Shown here: positions 1 to 9,410 of the stretch, in pieces
Layout of the letters: each line of letters opens with the position of its first letter
Position numbering within the stretch: position 1 is the first letter of the stretch
Assembly (NCBI GenBank): GCA_938743325.2
Contig: OW568875.1
Span: forward strand, 62,001 to 126,000
Direction of reading: 5' to 3'
DNA: 64,000 nt
Origin: Pycnococcus provasolii
Taxonomy: Eukaryota; Chlorophyta; Pseudoscourfieldiophyceae; Pseudoscourfieldiales; Pycnococcaceae
Made by a program: the position numbers and the translations under genes
The notes under the pieces: model-generated
Told to the model about the DNA's origin: nothing
Database searches by the model: none
Seen by the model: the letters and a program-made list of their open reading frames with translations, nothing else

Positions 1-362
1 ACTTCAGGAGCGGGTTTCCAGAGTGGCAGTCCAGCAGAGCTTGTATTTGCGACGAGCAGTGAGGGTGCTGTTTGATGTGAAGAGGAGGGTGCATACAGTA
101 TAATAAAGTATGATCTATGGCGGAAAGGAAAACACAACAAAACACAACACGGCGAGCGGAGAATGAAATGAAATGAGCAAACGAACGAACGCCACAGAAC
201 ACAACTCAAAATCGGAATGAATTTCATGAACCTCCCAGATTAAATTCCAGCAACCATCCAAAATCAAACCCCGAACGAACGAACGAGGCAATGCCTAACC
301 CCGAATAGAATCAATCCCTCTCCCCCAACTTGGTTCATTCCGATCATTTGTTGCCGTCTGTC
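1..362. other. Upstream region of the methyltransferase gene
   Basis: No gene is visible here. The stretch is A-rich with short simple repeats (acaaaacacaac, cgaacgaacgaacg), as expected of a promoter plus 5' leader. The frame of the next gene is open slightly upstream but has no ATG before position 363. Confidence 0.4.
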
Positions 363-1415
363 ATGCCTTCTCCTCCTCCTAGTGGTAGTGGTGGTCTTGG
401 GATGCATGATCCTGGGACGATTGATCTTGGTGTTGGTTTCTATACGTTCGCACCCAGGCTCCGGAACGGTCAACACAGCGAACACACGTCAAGGTCAAGC
501 GGCGGTAGTAGTGCGTCTATCACAGACAGCGACGAACGCGCGCAGCAGCTCGAAGAGTGGGCGTCGCTGTTCTTCGACGACGACGAGGCGACGACTTCGA
601 TGACGGCAATGACAGTGACGAGACACGCGGTAGGACCGGGCGGTTGCGACGACGTGTTCGTGCTCGGAAACCACGAAGTCACGCTCATCGCCGCACCGGG
701 ACACGCCATTGGCATGAAGGTGTGGCGCGGATCGCTGCGGCTGTCGCGAGAGCTCGAGCGGAGGAGCGGCGCGCTCTTTGGACTCCGCGGCGGCGGCGTT
801 TTATGTGACGTGCTCGAACTAGGGTGTGGCCGCGGGCTCTGCGGGCTGCACGCGCACGCCTTTGGTGCGAAAGTGACCATGACCGACTGCAGCTTCAAAA
901 GCCTCGCCGGGCTGCTCCCGTCGGTGGTTCTCGCACGCGGTGCCGTTACGGCCGAGTCGTGGGGCGCAGAGAGCTCGAAGCTGTGCGTGCGAAGGCACCT
1001 GTGGGAGTCGGACGAGCCGCGGAGTCCCGGCCGCGGTCCGCCGCGGCACTGGAGCTCGGCGGTTGACTGCGAGTTCGGACCGGAGGGGCAGCCGCCTGAG
1101 CTGGAGGAGGGCGGCACATACGACGTCGTTCTTGCGAGCGACTGCCTGTACTTCCACAGCCAGGTGGGCTCGCTGCTCACGACTATCGCGCGGAGGCTTC
1201 GGCCGGGAGGCGTGGCGCTGCTTTCTTACATCCCGCGCCACCATCCGGCTGTGATAACGGAGCTCTTGGATCGCGCCGCGGACTTTGGGCTCGAGCTCGT
1301 GTCAGCGACGGAGCCGGCCGCGCACCCTCTCGACGAGGCCCGCGGGAGCGAGACGAACAACGGCAGGGACAGCCCCGTTTTGATCGTCGAGCTGCGTAGT
1401 CAAATCATATGGTAA
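363..1415 (+). CDS. Class I SAM-dependent methyltransferase (Methyltransf_16 / METTL21-like)
   Basis: Predicted 350-residue protein. From about residue 150 it shows a class I Rossmann methyltransferase fold: motif I is VLELGCGRGLCGLHAHAFGA, followed by an acidic motif II-like stretch (VTMTDC). Near residue 250 comes YDVVLASDCLYF, then RLRPGGVALLSYIPRHH. This order and the DVVLASDCLY signature fit the lysine or protein methyltransferase group METTL21/Methyltransf_16. The substrate cannot be told from sequence. The first 90 residues are low complexity and poorly conserved in appearance. The frame is open from 330 with a TTG, so the first ATG at 363 is chosen. The gene is single-exon and its neighbour at 1733 runs the same way. 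Confidence 0.8.
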   Translation: MPSPPPSGSGGLGMHDPGTIDLGVGFYTFAPRLRNGQHSEHTSRSSGGSSASITDSDERAQQLEEWASLFFDDDEATTSMTAMTVTRHAVGPGGCDDVFVLGNHEVTLIAAPGHAIGMKVWRGSLRLSRELERRSGALFGLRGGGVLCDVLELGCGRGLCGLHAHAFGAKVTMTDCSFKSLAGLLPSVVLARGAVTAESWGAESSKLCVRRHLWESDEPRSPGRGPPRHWSSAVDCEFGPEGQPPELEEGGTYDVVLASDCLYFHSQVGSLLTTIARRLRPGGVALLSYIPRHHPAVITELLDRAADFGLELVSATEPAAHPLDEARGSETNNGRDSPVLIVELRSQIIW

Positions 1416-1548
1416 AGGTAAAGTACCTACCACAGCTGCCTTCAGAAAACTGTATGTGTGTATGTAACAAATGCGAGATGAATAAGTAAGAATAAGTTAA
1501 TGAAGGAAGAAGAAGAAAACGCGAAGGCCGAATACTGTACAGGAAGAA

Positions 1549-1593
1549 CGCCAACCCCCAAAACGCCAACCCCCAAAACGCCAACCCCCAAAC
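1549..1593. repeat. Three tandem 15-bp units
   Basis: Three head-to-tail copies of cgccaacccccaaaa (the last slightly short) lie between the first two genes. This is a simple minisatellite with no obvious function. Confidence 0.8.
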
Positions 1594-1732
1594 ACTTATT
1601 CCCGGGCTCCTTGGCTTTTTTCTTCGCCCCTCCAAGGCTCCAACTCCAACTGCTCAAAAGGGTTCTGGATAAGGTGGCTCTCTCTCCTCCCCACGCCGCC
1701 CTACCATACCGTACCTTTTTTGTTTGCTGAAG

Positions 1733-2335
1733 ATGATGGTTCCCGTGCAGCATTCCGCCTCGTCAACGTCTTCTTTGCGCCACTCGTCTTGTCGTCTTCG
1801 TGCTCGCTGTGTCAGAAAACCAAGGGTTATTAGGGTCAGGTCCGATGGCTCGGATGGCTCATCCGCCGTCATTTCAGGATTCGCGTACCTGTCCAAGGCG
1901 GAAATCCCGTCGCGAATCCCGCGATCAGACTTCATGAAGCAAATGTTCAGGTGGGCCGTACAGGAGTACGAAAGCGCGGCAGGGCGCGAAAACTACGGAC
2001 TGCCCATGGAAGTCAAGGCGGAGGAGTCCGAAGAAGGCGAAGTCACCGCCATCGTCGTCGACGTCAAGGGCGTCACCACCTTACGAGCGCAAATGGACGA
2101 CGAGGAAGTGCAGGTATTCGACACAGTCTCTAAAGACAAGGAAGGAAACGCCATACCAGCACACTCCATGGGAAAAACTGTATACGAACAGGGAAGGTAT
2201 TTCGTCATCTCGCGCATTGATACACCCATCGAAGCGGACCGCAAGCCGACAGTCAGGGCGATGCTCGAAAACTTCGGAGGCGCGGTGAACGCGTACTACG
2301 CATTTGGGTCGCCATTCTCAACGGACGAAACCTAA
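1733..2335 (+). CDS. Putative plastid-targeted protein of unknown family
   Basis: Predicted 200-residue protein. The first 45 residues are rich in Ser, Arg, Thr and Val with few acids (for example SSLRHSSCRLRARCVRKP), which suggests an organelle transit peptide, probably plastid. The mature part has an amphipathic segment (SDFMKQMFRWAVQEYESAAG), then alternating beta-like stretches (VTAIVVDVKGVTTLRAQ, RYFVISRID) and ends in FGSPFSTDET. I do not recognise a named domain. The layout suggests a small conserved alga/plant plastid protein, but this is inference. Two adjacent ATGs at 1733 and 1736 follow a T-rich tract ending in gctgaag, so an intron acceptor just upstream is possible. Confidence 0.6.
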   Translation: MMVPVQHSASSTSSLRHSSCRLRARCVRKPRVIRVRSDGSDGSSAVISGFAYLSKAEIPSRIPRSDFMKQMFRWAVQEYESAAGRENYGLPMEVKAEESEEGEVTAIVVDVKGVTTLRAQMDDEEVQVFDTVSKDKEGNAIPAHSMGKTVYEQGRYFVISRIDTPIEADRKPTVRAMLENFGGAVNAYYAFGSPFSTDET

Positions 2336-2543
2336 GAGGAGGCTGAGGCGAGAGATGCGGACACGCAACAAATAACTTTTCCCCCACCTTTGTGTCACGA
2401 GAAGATTTTTTTTTTTTTTTTTTTTTTAGGTTTCATAGGAAGTGGTGCTGAAGGAAAGAAAAAACAAAGAATAGAATGTTGTTAATTGTAGTAGTAAAAC
2501 ACACGACAAAAAGGAAGCAGGTGGACAAAAAGCTTCACTCAAT
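2336..2543. other. Convergent intergenic spacer with a 22-base T run
   Basis: This is the spacer between two converging genes. It contains an uninterrupted run of 22 T at 2406-2427. It probably holds the 3' UTRs and poly(A) signals of both neighbours; no gene is seen. Confidence 0.5.
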
Positions 2544-4574
2544 TCACTCCATGAATCCGTACTGATTTACGTCCTCCCACTTCTTGACTTGCTTCATGGC
2601 GCTGGCAACGTTGACGCGTATGCGTGGCGTCCATACCGGACCCTCCGAAGCGAGGCTAAATGCACTCAGGCGCATTCGCTTTGGCATGTCGCCGCCTTCC
2701 GCGACACCATGCTCGGGCTCGAGCATGCCTGGAACGACGGGAACCATCGCGTCGCCAAATTCGTTCGCCTCTGCCACTGCCGCGGCAAGCTCCTTCTCAA
2801 CCACCTTCACCGCGGCATTGTTGTCGTCATCCGCACGGTGCGCAATTGGCCGACAAATTGGCGAGGCGGTGTACTCCACCGTCACACCCTTGCCTCCTTT
2901 TTTGGGAGAAGATGACGGCCCGTGGAAAGATTTTCTCTTCGTCCCCGCCGATTTGGTGGCAGAAGGAGGAGGAGGCGGCGGAGGCGGTGGTGGTCGTGCC
3001 GCATGCCCCGATGCATCTGCCGTCACCATAGTCGGTGGAGGTGCCACGGCCGCACCTTCCTCCTGCTGCTCCTGCATTCGCATGAGCTGCTGCTGCTGCT
3101 GCTGCTGCTGCATGTTAAATGCCGCCTGCGCCCTCGCGTATGCTGAGGCAAGATCGGGATACACCATAGGCGACGGTCCAGGGATGGCACCCTGTGAGAA
3201 CGAAAGCAGCTGGTGTCCGCTAGGGAAGAGAGGTGGTGAAAGAGACGTCTGAAGACTGTTGATGGGAAATGGCGCCAGAGCGAGTGGAAACCAAGGTTGC
3301 GCAGCCATCTCCGTGTATGAGGGCAACGACGGCTGCTGCACGTGCTGTCCCTGGACAGCGTGGTGGCTTTCCGGGGAGGGGGGTGTAGGTGCCTGGTTCA
3401 AATCCGCCGATGTGGATGGCACGTTGGCGGTAAGCGTGGTGGCGTGGTCGCGCAGCACGTGGCCACGCAACGACGCGAAGAACCGGTCGATGGTCTGCTT
3501 CGCGTCGACGTGCGTGGACGGCAAGGCTTTGTTGTCCGTGGCGAGCCACTCCAAGAACACCTTCTCAATGGATGCGAAGCGGCTGTTTCGCTTCCCAAGG
3601 CCGGTGTGTCTTAGAAAATGCTTTTGCGCGTGACTTGCAACCTGCACGGGCGTTCGGCTTGGCACGAACACGCGGCTGAGTGCTCTCCAGTTTCCCTTGC
3701 CGAGCTTTTGCAGGCCAAGGAGGAATGAGAGGTGCTCCTGCTCGCTCCAGTGCGAGCCTTTGTTGAGTGGCGTTGCAGACGAGCCAGCAGGCGCAGACGT
3801 GGACGCGACTTCCTTGAGCTGCGCTTCTGTCAGCGAGGGCACAACCTGAGGAGCTTCCGCAGCCGCGTGCGCGGCAGCCGCGGCGGCGGCCGCGGCGTGT
3901 GCGATGGCGGTCGCTTCTTCGTCGGGAAGTCCCATCGCACGTGCCGCTTCTTCCGCGGCGGCGATGCCTGCGTGAACTTCGTGGTGATTCCTTGGTGGTG
4001 CCGCACTGGACGGTTCACCAGCTCCTGATGTGCTCACGTTGTGCTGCAGGTCGTGCTGACTTGTTTTCACACCAGCCTGCTGCAGCACGCTGACCGGATG
4101 TGCAGCATCTGGCAGGCATCCTGGTAGGCTTATGCGCGGTGGAAGATCGTAGCCCGTGGTTGTGGCTGCGAGCGCACTCGCGTTGACGTCAGCACTGACG
4201 CACGTCGTCGTCGCGTCGACGTTCGCGGGTGCTGTCGGTTGCGCAACACCAGGCATCATCAAGGATGCCGCTGCCCCACACGCCACCGGTACGTCAAGTG
4301 AGCTCCTCATCTCCAGCTGGTTGTGGTGCTGATGACTGATTTCTCGAGGAGATTGCCCCGAAGTCGGAATCTCTGGAGATTCCAAAACAGCAGGAGCCAA
4401 GTCTCTGGACTTCTCTGACATCTCTTCGACCCCCACACAAGACGGCGTATTCATTTTCTTTAAAGGTAGACCACCAGGAGCAGGGACCGCAGGACCAGTA
4501 AGCAACTTCTCCAGGTGCGACGCAGATGAATCGCGAGAAAGAGGAAGAGGAAGAGAAGGCACGTGTTGCGCCAT
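2544..4574 (-). CDS. SHAQKYF-class single-repeat MYB transcription factor
   Basis: Predicted 676-residue nuclear protein. A single MYB repeat lies at about residues 275-325: HWSEQEHLSFLLGLQKLGKG, then WRALSRVFVPSRTPVQVASH continuing AQKHFLR. SHAQKHF is a variant of the SHAQKYF signature of plant and algal R1-type MYBs (CCA1/LHY/I-box-binding relatives), which bind GATA/evening-element-like DNA. Around it are low-complexity regions: an Ala-rich stretch, a run of eight Gln near residue 490, a run of ten Pro, and a basic KRKSF segment. These look like activation or disordered regions. The frame opens with GTG at 4589; the first ATG (MAQHVPSLP) is at 4574. Family assignment is firm; the target genes are unknown. 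Confidence 0.88.
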   Translation of the reverse strand: MAQHVPSLPLPLSRDSSASHLEKLLTGPAVPAPGGLPLKKMNTPSCVGVEEMSEKSRDLAPAVLESPEIPTSGQSPREISHQHHNQLEMRSSLDVPVACGAAASLMMPGVAQPTAPANVDATTTCVSADVNASALAATTTGYDLPPRISLPGCLPDAAHPVSVLQQAGVKTSQHDLQHNVSTSGAGEPSSAAPPRNHHEVHAGIAAAEEAARAMGLPDEEATAIAHAAAAAAAAAHAAAEAPQVVPSLTEAQLKEVASTSAPAGSSATPLNKGSHWSEQEHLSFLLGLQKLGKGNWRALSRVFVPSRTPVQVASHAQKHFLRHTGLGKRNSRFASIEKVFLEWLATDNKALPSTHVDAKQTIDRFFASLRGHVLRDHATTLTANVPSTSADLNQAPTPPSPESHHAVQGQHVQQPSLPSYTEMAAQPWFPLALAPFPINSLQTSLSPPLFPSGHQLLSFSQGAIPGPSPMVYPDLASAYARAQAAFNMQQQQQQQQLMRMQEQQEEGAAVAPPPTMVTADASGHAARPPPPPPPPPPSATKSAGTKRKSFHGPSSSPKKGGKGVTVEYTASPICRPIAHRADDDNNAAVKVVEKELAAAVAEANEFGDAMVPVVPGMLEPEHGVAEGGDMPKRMRLSAFSLASEGPVWTPRIRVNVASAMKQVKKWEDVNQYGFME

Positions 4575-5345
4575 ACAATACAAGAGCACAAGTGGAGATG
4601 ACCAAAAACTAGAATGATTGGTTGGCTCAAAAACGGGTTAGAGCGACGGGGGACGGGGTGTTTGGAGGGGGGGAAGGGGGCCTGAGATTGAGCAAAACCG
4701 ATTTGGGCCACAATTTTGGAACCGGAATAATAGGCTGTCCTCCAAAAGAACTTCGGAGTGGAATCCGTCGGCAAAAAGATCTAAACCAAAGATTGTCCCA
4801 ACGAATTATTCGGGGTTGCTTTTTCCCTTGGAGGCTTGACTTTTTTCGTTCCCTTTGGAACCACCACAGACGTTTGTTTCCCTCTCGAGCTCGCTGGTTC
4901 GTTCTCTGCCAACCAACCCCTCTAGGCTTCCTACTCGTAGTACAGGAATGGGCCCCTGACGTGCAGACTCCCGGAGCCACCGGTTAACCCCTCAATCATT
5001 ATCATAGGCATCATGGGATGGCAGGCTGGCAGGCTGGTCATGCCACCCTGTGCTTCCCTGTGCTGCCGGGTTCATTATAGACTAGGGTGGCAGGCTGGCA
5101 TGCATGCACAGGTTGTATGCTTTCTGCGTGTTGCCCGGCCTCTTAGATCCGAAACTTTCGTCCCTGTAGGGGTGGGTCCCTCTCCCTTTTTTAAAAAAGT
5201 TTTTTGAAAACCAAAATATCTTGTAATTCATCATACATAGTACCTGAATAAAAACGATGGATTGAGAAGAGTGCGTCCTTCTTTGGTGCGAATTCCGGCG
5301 TTCCGTTTCCTTCAACACGGGTTACATCCCCAACCGCGGCGCAGC
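4575..5345. other. Gene-free interval with short GGCAGGCTGG repeats
   Basis: About 770 bases without a supported gene. Around 5020-5105 the motif ggcaggctgg recurs in direct copies near tcatgcc/gcatgc palindromes. Elsewhere the sequence is G/C-run rich. It lies upstream of the MYB gene and downstream of the HMG gene, so it should hold the MYB promoter and the HMG 3' UTR. Confidence 0.4.
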
Positions 5346-6299
5346 TTACGCCTTGGTGCGCTCGTACTCTGCCTTGGCCCGCTCGTAGCGCCCCTTGTCC
5401 TCTTCCGCCTGCTTCTGGTACTTCGCCTTGTCCTTGTCCGCGATCTTGGACCACGCGGCACCCATGAGCTTTCCGAGCTCGCCAATCGTGGCAGTCGGGT
5501 TCTTCTTCTTCGTGTCCGCGCGCACGGCGTCCATGAAGAAGAAGTACGCAGACTTCGCGCGCTTGGGCGCGTCGGGGTCCTTCTTCTTCTTCTTGAGCTT
5601 CAGTGGAGCAGCCTCGGGGCGGCTCCAGGTCGTCTCGGACGTCTTGCGGTTGTAGTAGTACGTCTTGCCCGTGTTGGGGTCCTGCGCCTCGCACCAGTCC
5701 TTCGGAACCGGCGGCGTCGGGGGCACGTATGCCTCCTTCTCAGCGTTGTAGCGCTCCTTGTCCTTGTCAGCCTTCTTCTGGTACGTCAGCTTCTCCTTCT
5801 CAGAGAGCTTGGACCACATGTCGCCCATGAGCTTTCCGAGCTCGCCAAAGCCGGCAGTGGGGTTCTTTTTCTTCACCTTGTCACGGGCGTCATCCCTGTG
5901 TTTGTAAAAGTGCGCGTTTTGTTTACGTTGCAGTGGTTGCAGTGTTCACGTGTTAGTGCTCCTGGTTTGAGACTATTTTTTTTTTGAAATTTGAAAATGG
6001 ACCGAGAGGCCGCGGGGGCAGGTTGTGTGCTACGTACAGGAAGAAGAAGTACGCAGACTTCGCGCGCTTCGGCGCATTGGGGTCCTTGGGACGCTGTGTT
6101 TTGTTTGTGCAGGAGACGGTTGTTTATTTGTGTTAGTTTCTTGTGAGCAGCACGCGTTGAGTTGCGTATTTCGTTTGCATGTGTGCACTTTGAAATTCAA
6201 AAAAATCGAGGAATTTTGAAAGGAAGGCGCGTGTCCATGCAAAAAAAAGGAGAAATCAGGCAAGTTTGAGTTGTAGGCACGTACGTCGCTCTTCACCAT
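5346..6299 (-). CDS. HMG box - WW domain - HMG box protein, three exons
   Basis: Exons on the minus strand are 6285-6299 (15 bases, MVKSD), 6038-6093 and 5346-5895. They are joined by GT-AG introns of 191 and 142 bases and give an exact 621-base frame (206 residues). The first HMG box (about residues 10-78) starts with RPKDPNAPKRAKSAYFFFL, which is split by the second intron. A WW domain follows (about 88-117) with both signature tryptophans and YYYNRKTSETTW. A second HMG box follows (about 130-200) with DPDAPKRAKSAYFFF. HMG boxes bend DNA without strong sequence preference, while WW domains bind proline motifs, so a chromatin protein with a docking module is inferred. Exon 2 matches the start of the second box, which suggests an internal duplication. 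Splice sites are inferred from motif continuity. Confidence 0.85.
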
Positions 6300-7487
6300 G
6301 GTTCTGCAGAGGAGGAAAGGTTGTGTTTTGTTGTGTTTTTGTGCGAAGAGTCAGAAACAGGTGCGAAAAGTCGAAAAGTCGAGAAATGAGGCAGAAAGTG
6401 GGACACGCGCGCGCGTTTTGCAGGCAAGGTTGCCCGTTTGGGTGAGAGCAGGGTGTATGTTGTGTGAACGCAAAAGCTTTTCTGTATGTATGTTTTTTCG
6501 CGAAGAAAACGTTCCCAGTCTTCATGGCACACGTGTCCGGTACCAAATAGTCGAGCTGTATTTTCAACCACCAGGACTCTAAAGCCATAAAAAGCCATAT
6601 AGCTCCTGCACGGGAAAACCACAAAGCGCAGACTATAAAAAAAAAGCAGAGCAGACATAACACACGAAAACTAACAAAGCACAAAGAACAAAAACAAAGG
6701 GCTATAACAAGGACAAAACAAAACACAAAGCAGACAAAGCAGAGCAGACGTGGCAGACATGTTTCAAACTTACCTAGTTGTATAGAAAGAATGGAATGAC
6801 GTGAAGTATTTGAAAATGAAAACAGTAGGGGCGAGACACACACCAAGGGCAGGGCTTCCGAAAAGACTGAAAAGAGTGGTTTTGGCGCCTCGAGAACAAC
6901 AGTGTAGGAATAGGTCGGGGAACGTTCTCTCGGGGCTGTATGTTGTCGGGAACAAGGGAGCTCCCTGTGCGCAAGGCGGGGCAACGATGCGCCAACGGCT
7001 AGCTCAACCAAATGGGGGTACCGGTTCTGTGGTGTGGGACCCCTCGTTTCGTTTTGGGGAGCGAGGGAGGGAGTTTTGTCGGGTCGGGCAGTCGGGAGGG
7101 AAGTCCAAGTAGGTTGGGCTCAAAAGGAGGAGAATTTGGACCCGCGGGCAGCGCACCACGCGGCCTTTTTTTTCTAGTTTTTTCCCCAACGGCTAGTTCT
7201 TTTTTTCCCTGTAGCTTTTTGGAATTTTGGGGATACCGGTTCCTGACCCGGATGCTTTTCGGGGGGGTGTCGTAATTTTACACCAAAGCCCCAATTTCCA
7301 ATCCCCGGATTTCTGTAACTATCCAGGTTTACCCAATTTCCAGGTGAACGAAATTATTTGGGAGGGAGAGTTCTGGGAATGGAATGCGAATCTTTATATA
7401 GGATAAGCTTAGGTGCGTGTTGTCCATTAATGCTGTTGTTGTTGTTGCACGAAGCAAGTGTTTATAAAAAAAAAAATGTACATTCCA
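6300..7487. other. Gene-free interval, promoter region of the HMG gene
   Basis: About 1.2 kb in which I see no convincing gene. The first half is A/T-rich with acaaagcaga-type simple repeats. The second half has G-rich blocks and the element taccggttc twice (near 7018 and 7233). Long frames on the minus strand here are T-run artefacts (Phe/Leu/Cys-rich). It should contain the HMG gene promoter and the 3' end of the thioesterase gene. Confidence 0.4.
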
Positions 7488-8486
7488 TCAGATGGGCAAG
7501 CGCTTCCTCCTTCCATCCTCGCCCACGCAGAGGCACGTCACGTTCGCGCGCGCGACTGTCGCGCCCGTCGACGCGCATTCCAACCACTGGTGAAAATCCA
7601 ACTTCGCACCCGCCGCAGACGTGCGGCACGAAGTCTGCGCAATGAGCTCGCGGCCGTACCGAGGTGGCGCCCCAACGTAACAAAAGTCCTTCATGCGCGT
7701 GACTACAACCAACACGCCCGCCTCTTGCAACGCCATCAACGTAGATGCGCCGTTGCTTGCGTCGTTGCTTGCGTCGTCAGTCGACGAAGATACGCCGAGG
7801 CACGCCGTACGCCCTCTCTCGAACGCACGCATCACCGCAACCTCGTTGATACACCCGCTCGCGTCGACGTCTGACGTACCCACGCAGTATGGTACCGTCG
7901 CACTAAAGTCAACGTCGGCATCGTCCAGTTTGCTATCGTTTATTTCATCAGCTACGACGTTAGTGTTCCAGCTATCGTCTTCGTGCGCGACTCGGCACGT
8001 CGCGGACGCGGCCATGAACGTCTTTCCGTCTGTATTCTCAACCACCTGCTCTAGATTTACGACACGTTCGTCACCATCACCACTGTCGCACGTAGAACTC
8101 TCTTCAGAAATAATCGTCGTGCGTACACGTAGAACGTCGCCAAGTCGCGCAGAAGCTGCCCATTTGGCCGACGAGATGGAAAGGAGCCGTATTCTCCGAC
8201 GAGCCGCGGCCAGAGAAGAGGAACCCCCGAAGAGCGATTCGCGCGCCTCTTCCATGAACCTGAAGTAGTTTCCGTAGAACACCATGCCGAAGCAGTCTGT
8301 GTGCTCGATGTTGACAACGATGGGGTGAACGTGATCGGGAGAGGAAACCAAGGTATCGGAAGAAGAGGCCTGAAAACGAGAGGGGGAAACGGGATGAGCT
8401 AAACGCCGAGAGCAAGAAGGAGCTGATCTGAAAGGAGGTACACGCGGCACAGATACAGGAGTCACAGCTGGCGCGAACTTCGCCAT
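7488..8486 (-). CDS. Double-hotdog acyl-CoA thioesterase-like protein, probably plastid
   Basis: Predicted 332-residue protein. The leader (about 45 residues; MAKFAPAVTPVSVPRVPPF, Ser/Arg/Pro-rich) resembles a plastid transit peptide. The first hotdog domain starts near residue 55 with IEHTDCFGMVFYGNYFRFME, the 4HBT-family signature whose Asp is the usual catalytic residue. A second, more divergent hotdog starts near residue 200 (VGTSDVDASGCINEVAVMRA) and ends in a beta hairpin (RANVTCLCVGEDG). Members hydrolyse acyl-CoA or acyl-ACP; in plastids relatives act on 1,4-dihydroxy-2-naphthoyl-CoA or fatty acyl-ACP, but the substrate here is not determined. The frame is open to 8585 without another usable start in a good context, so ATG 8486 is chosen. 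Confidence 0.75.
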   Translation of the reverse strand: MAKFAPAVTPVSVPRVPPFRSAPSCSRRLAHPVSPSRFQASSSDTLVSSPDHVHPIVVNIEHTDCFGMVFYGNYFRFMEEARESLFGGSSSLAAARRRIRLLSISSAKWAASARLGDVLRVRTTIISEESSTCDSGDGDERVVNLEQVVENTDGKTFMAASATCRVAHEDDSWNTNVVADEINDSKLDDADVDFSATVPYCVGTSDVDASGCINEVAVMRAFERGRTACLGVSSSTDDASNDASNGASTLMALQEAGVLVVVTRMKDFCYVGAPPRYGRELIAQTSCRTSAAGAKLDFHQWLECASTGATVARANVTCLCVGEDGRRKRLPI

Positions 8487-8667
8487 CGTGCGGCAAGGAA
8501 ATGGATAAAATACTGACCGAGAGATACATAGCATCCCCTCAACTGCCTGGGACCTTGGAGGGGAGTTTGGGGATCCCGGTTGCACAACAAAGGGAAGTTT
8601 GGTCGGGCAAGTTTTTGTGTCTTAAGATTAGGAAACAAGTGACGAGTGGCACCATAACGCCAGCGCG

Positions 8668-9245
8668 GTGCCCGTCGTTCTGGAGATGGGCAAGACCGCC
8701 ACCGCCGCCTGGGCGCTCGCCTCCAGCGGAGTGCTCACGTCGTCCGTCGTCGCGCAGCTGCCGTGGTTCGAGATCCGAAAGTGCGCGCTTGGTACCGACG
8801 ACGAGCACTCACGACGTTTCCTGTCGCTGAGCGGATTGCCGCACCCGTCCTACCACCTCATGACGCATGGTGCGGAATGGGACAAGCGGTTCTTTGAGGA
8901 AAGCTACGGCGCCGCCAATGCGGTGCAGCGGCTCATGACGAACGGCGTGCCCTTAACCATGCAAGAGATCCTCGCGCGCATAGATGATTGTGATAGGGCA
9001 AACTTCCAAATGCGAGTTGACGCGCTCACCAAGCTTCGTTACAGCCAAGTGCTTCTTCGAGCGGAACATGCAGCCGTCGGCGTTCGACGGCCATTTCGTC
9101 CCCGGCAACAGAGGAACGCACGCGCACACGTGTTCGCGAGTGGCTCGATGCACCGATCGCGTTTGATGGTGTAGCTGGGCACGGCAAAAAGTATTGCGCG
9201 GCACTTGTGAATTTACTCACGAGCGGAATAACCGATGGACCGTAG
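8668..9245 (+). pseudogene. Unrecognised gene remnant with coding-like segments in different frames
   Basis: A frame from 8668 reads MPVVLEMGKTATAAWALASS and continues through PSYHLMTHGAEWDKRFFEES with normal amino-acid composition to about 9045. A different frame then reads FFERNMQPSAFDGHFVPGN, and a third ends with EWLDAPIAFDGVAGHGKKY and a stop at 9243-9245. The three stretches look like one protein broken by frame changes, or an unusual spliced gene, although no GT-AG pair is obvious. I do not recognise the family. Immediately downstream is ccctaaccctac, a telomere-like scrap. A decayed copy of a gene elsewhere in the genome is the simplest reading. Confidence 0.4.
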
Positions 9246-9410
9246 CCCTAACCCTACAAACGAGAGACAGGCGTCAAGAAAGGACCACACGTTACAAAAG
9301 TTAGTTACATTTATTGTAAAAGTAGAAAAGAAAAAAAGAAGATCTGCAGAAAAACAACAAGGGAAATCACACCGCCACCGCCACTGCGCCACAACCACCA
9401 CCTCCACTCA

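Noticed and set aside
470-1180. Long open frames on the minus strand and in other frames across the methyltransferase gene
   Set aside because: High-GC antisense shadows with no domain; the plus-strand frame has the methyltransferase motifs.
6256-7011. A 251-codon minus-strand frame upstream of the HMG gene
   Set aside because: Composition is dominated by Phe, Leu, Cys and Val from T-runs, with no domain; better explained as promoter or leader sequence. Its downstream end overlaps the first HMG exon in another frame.
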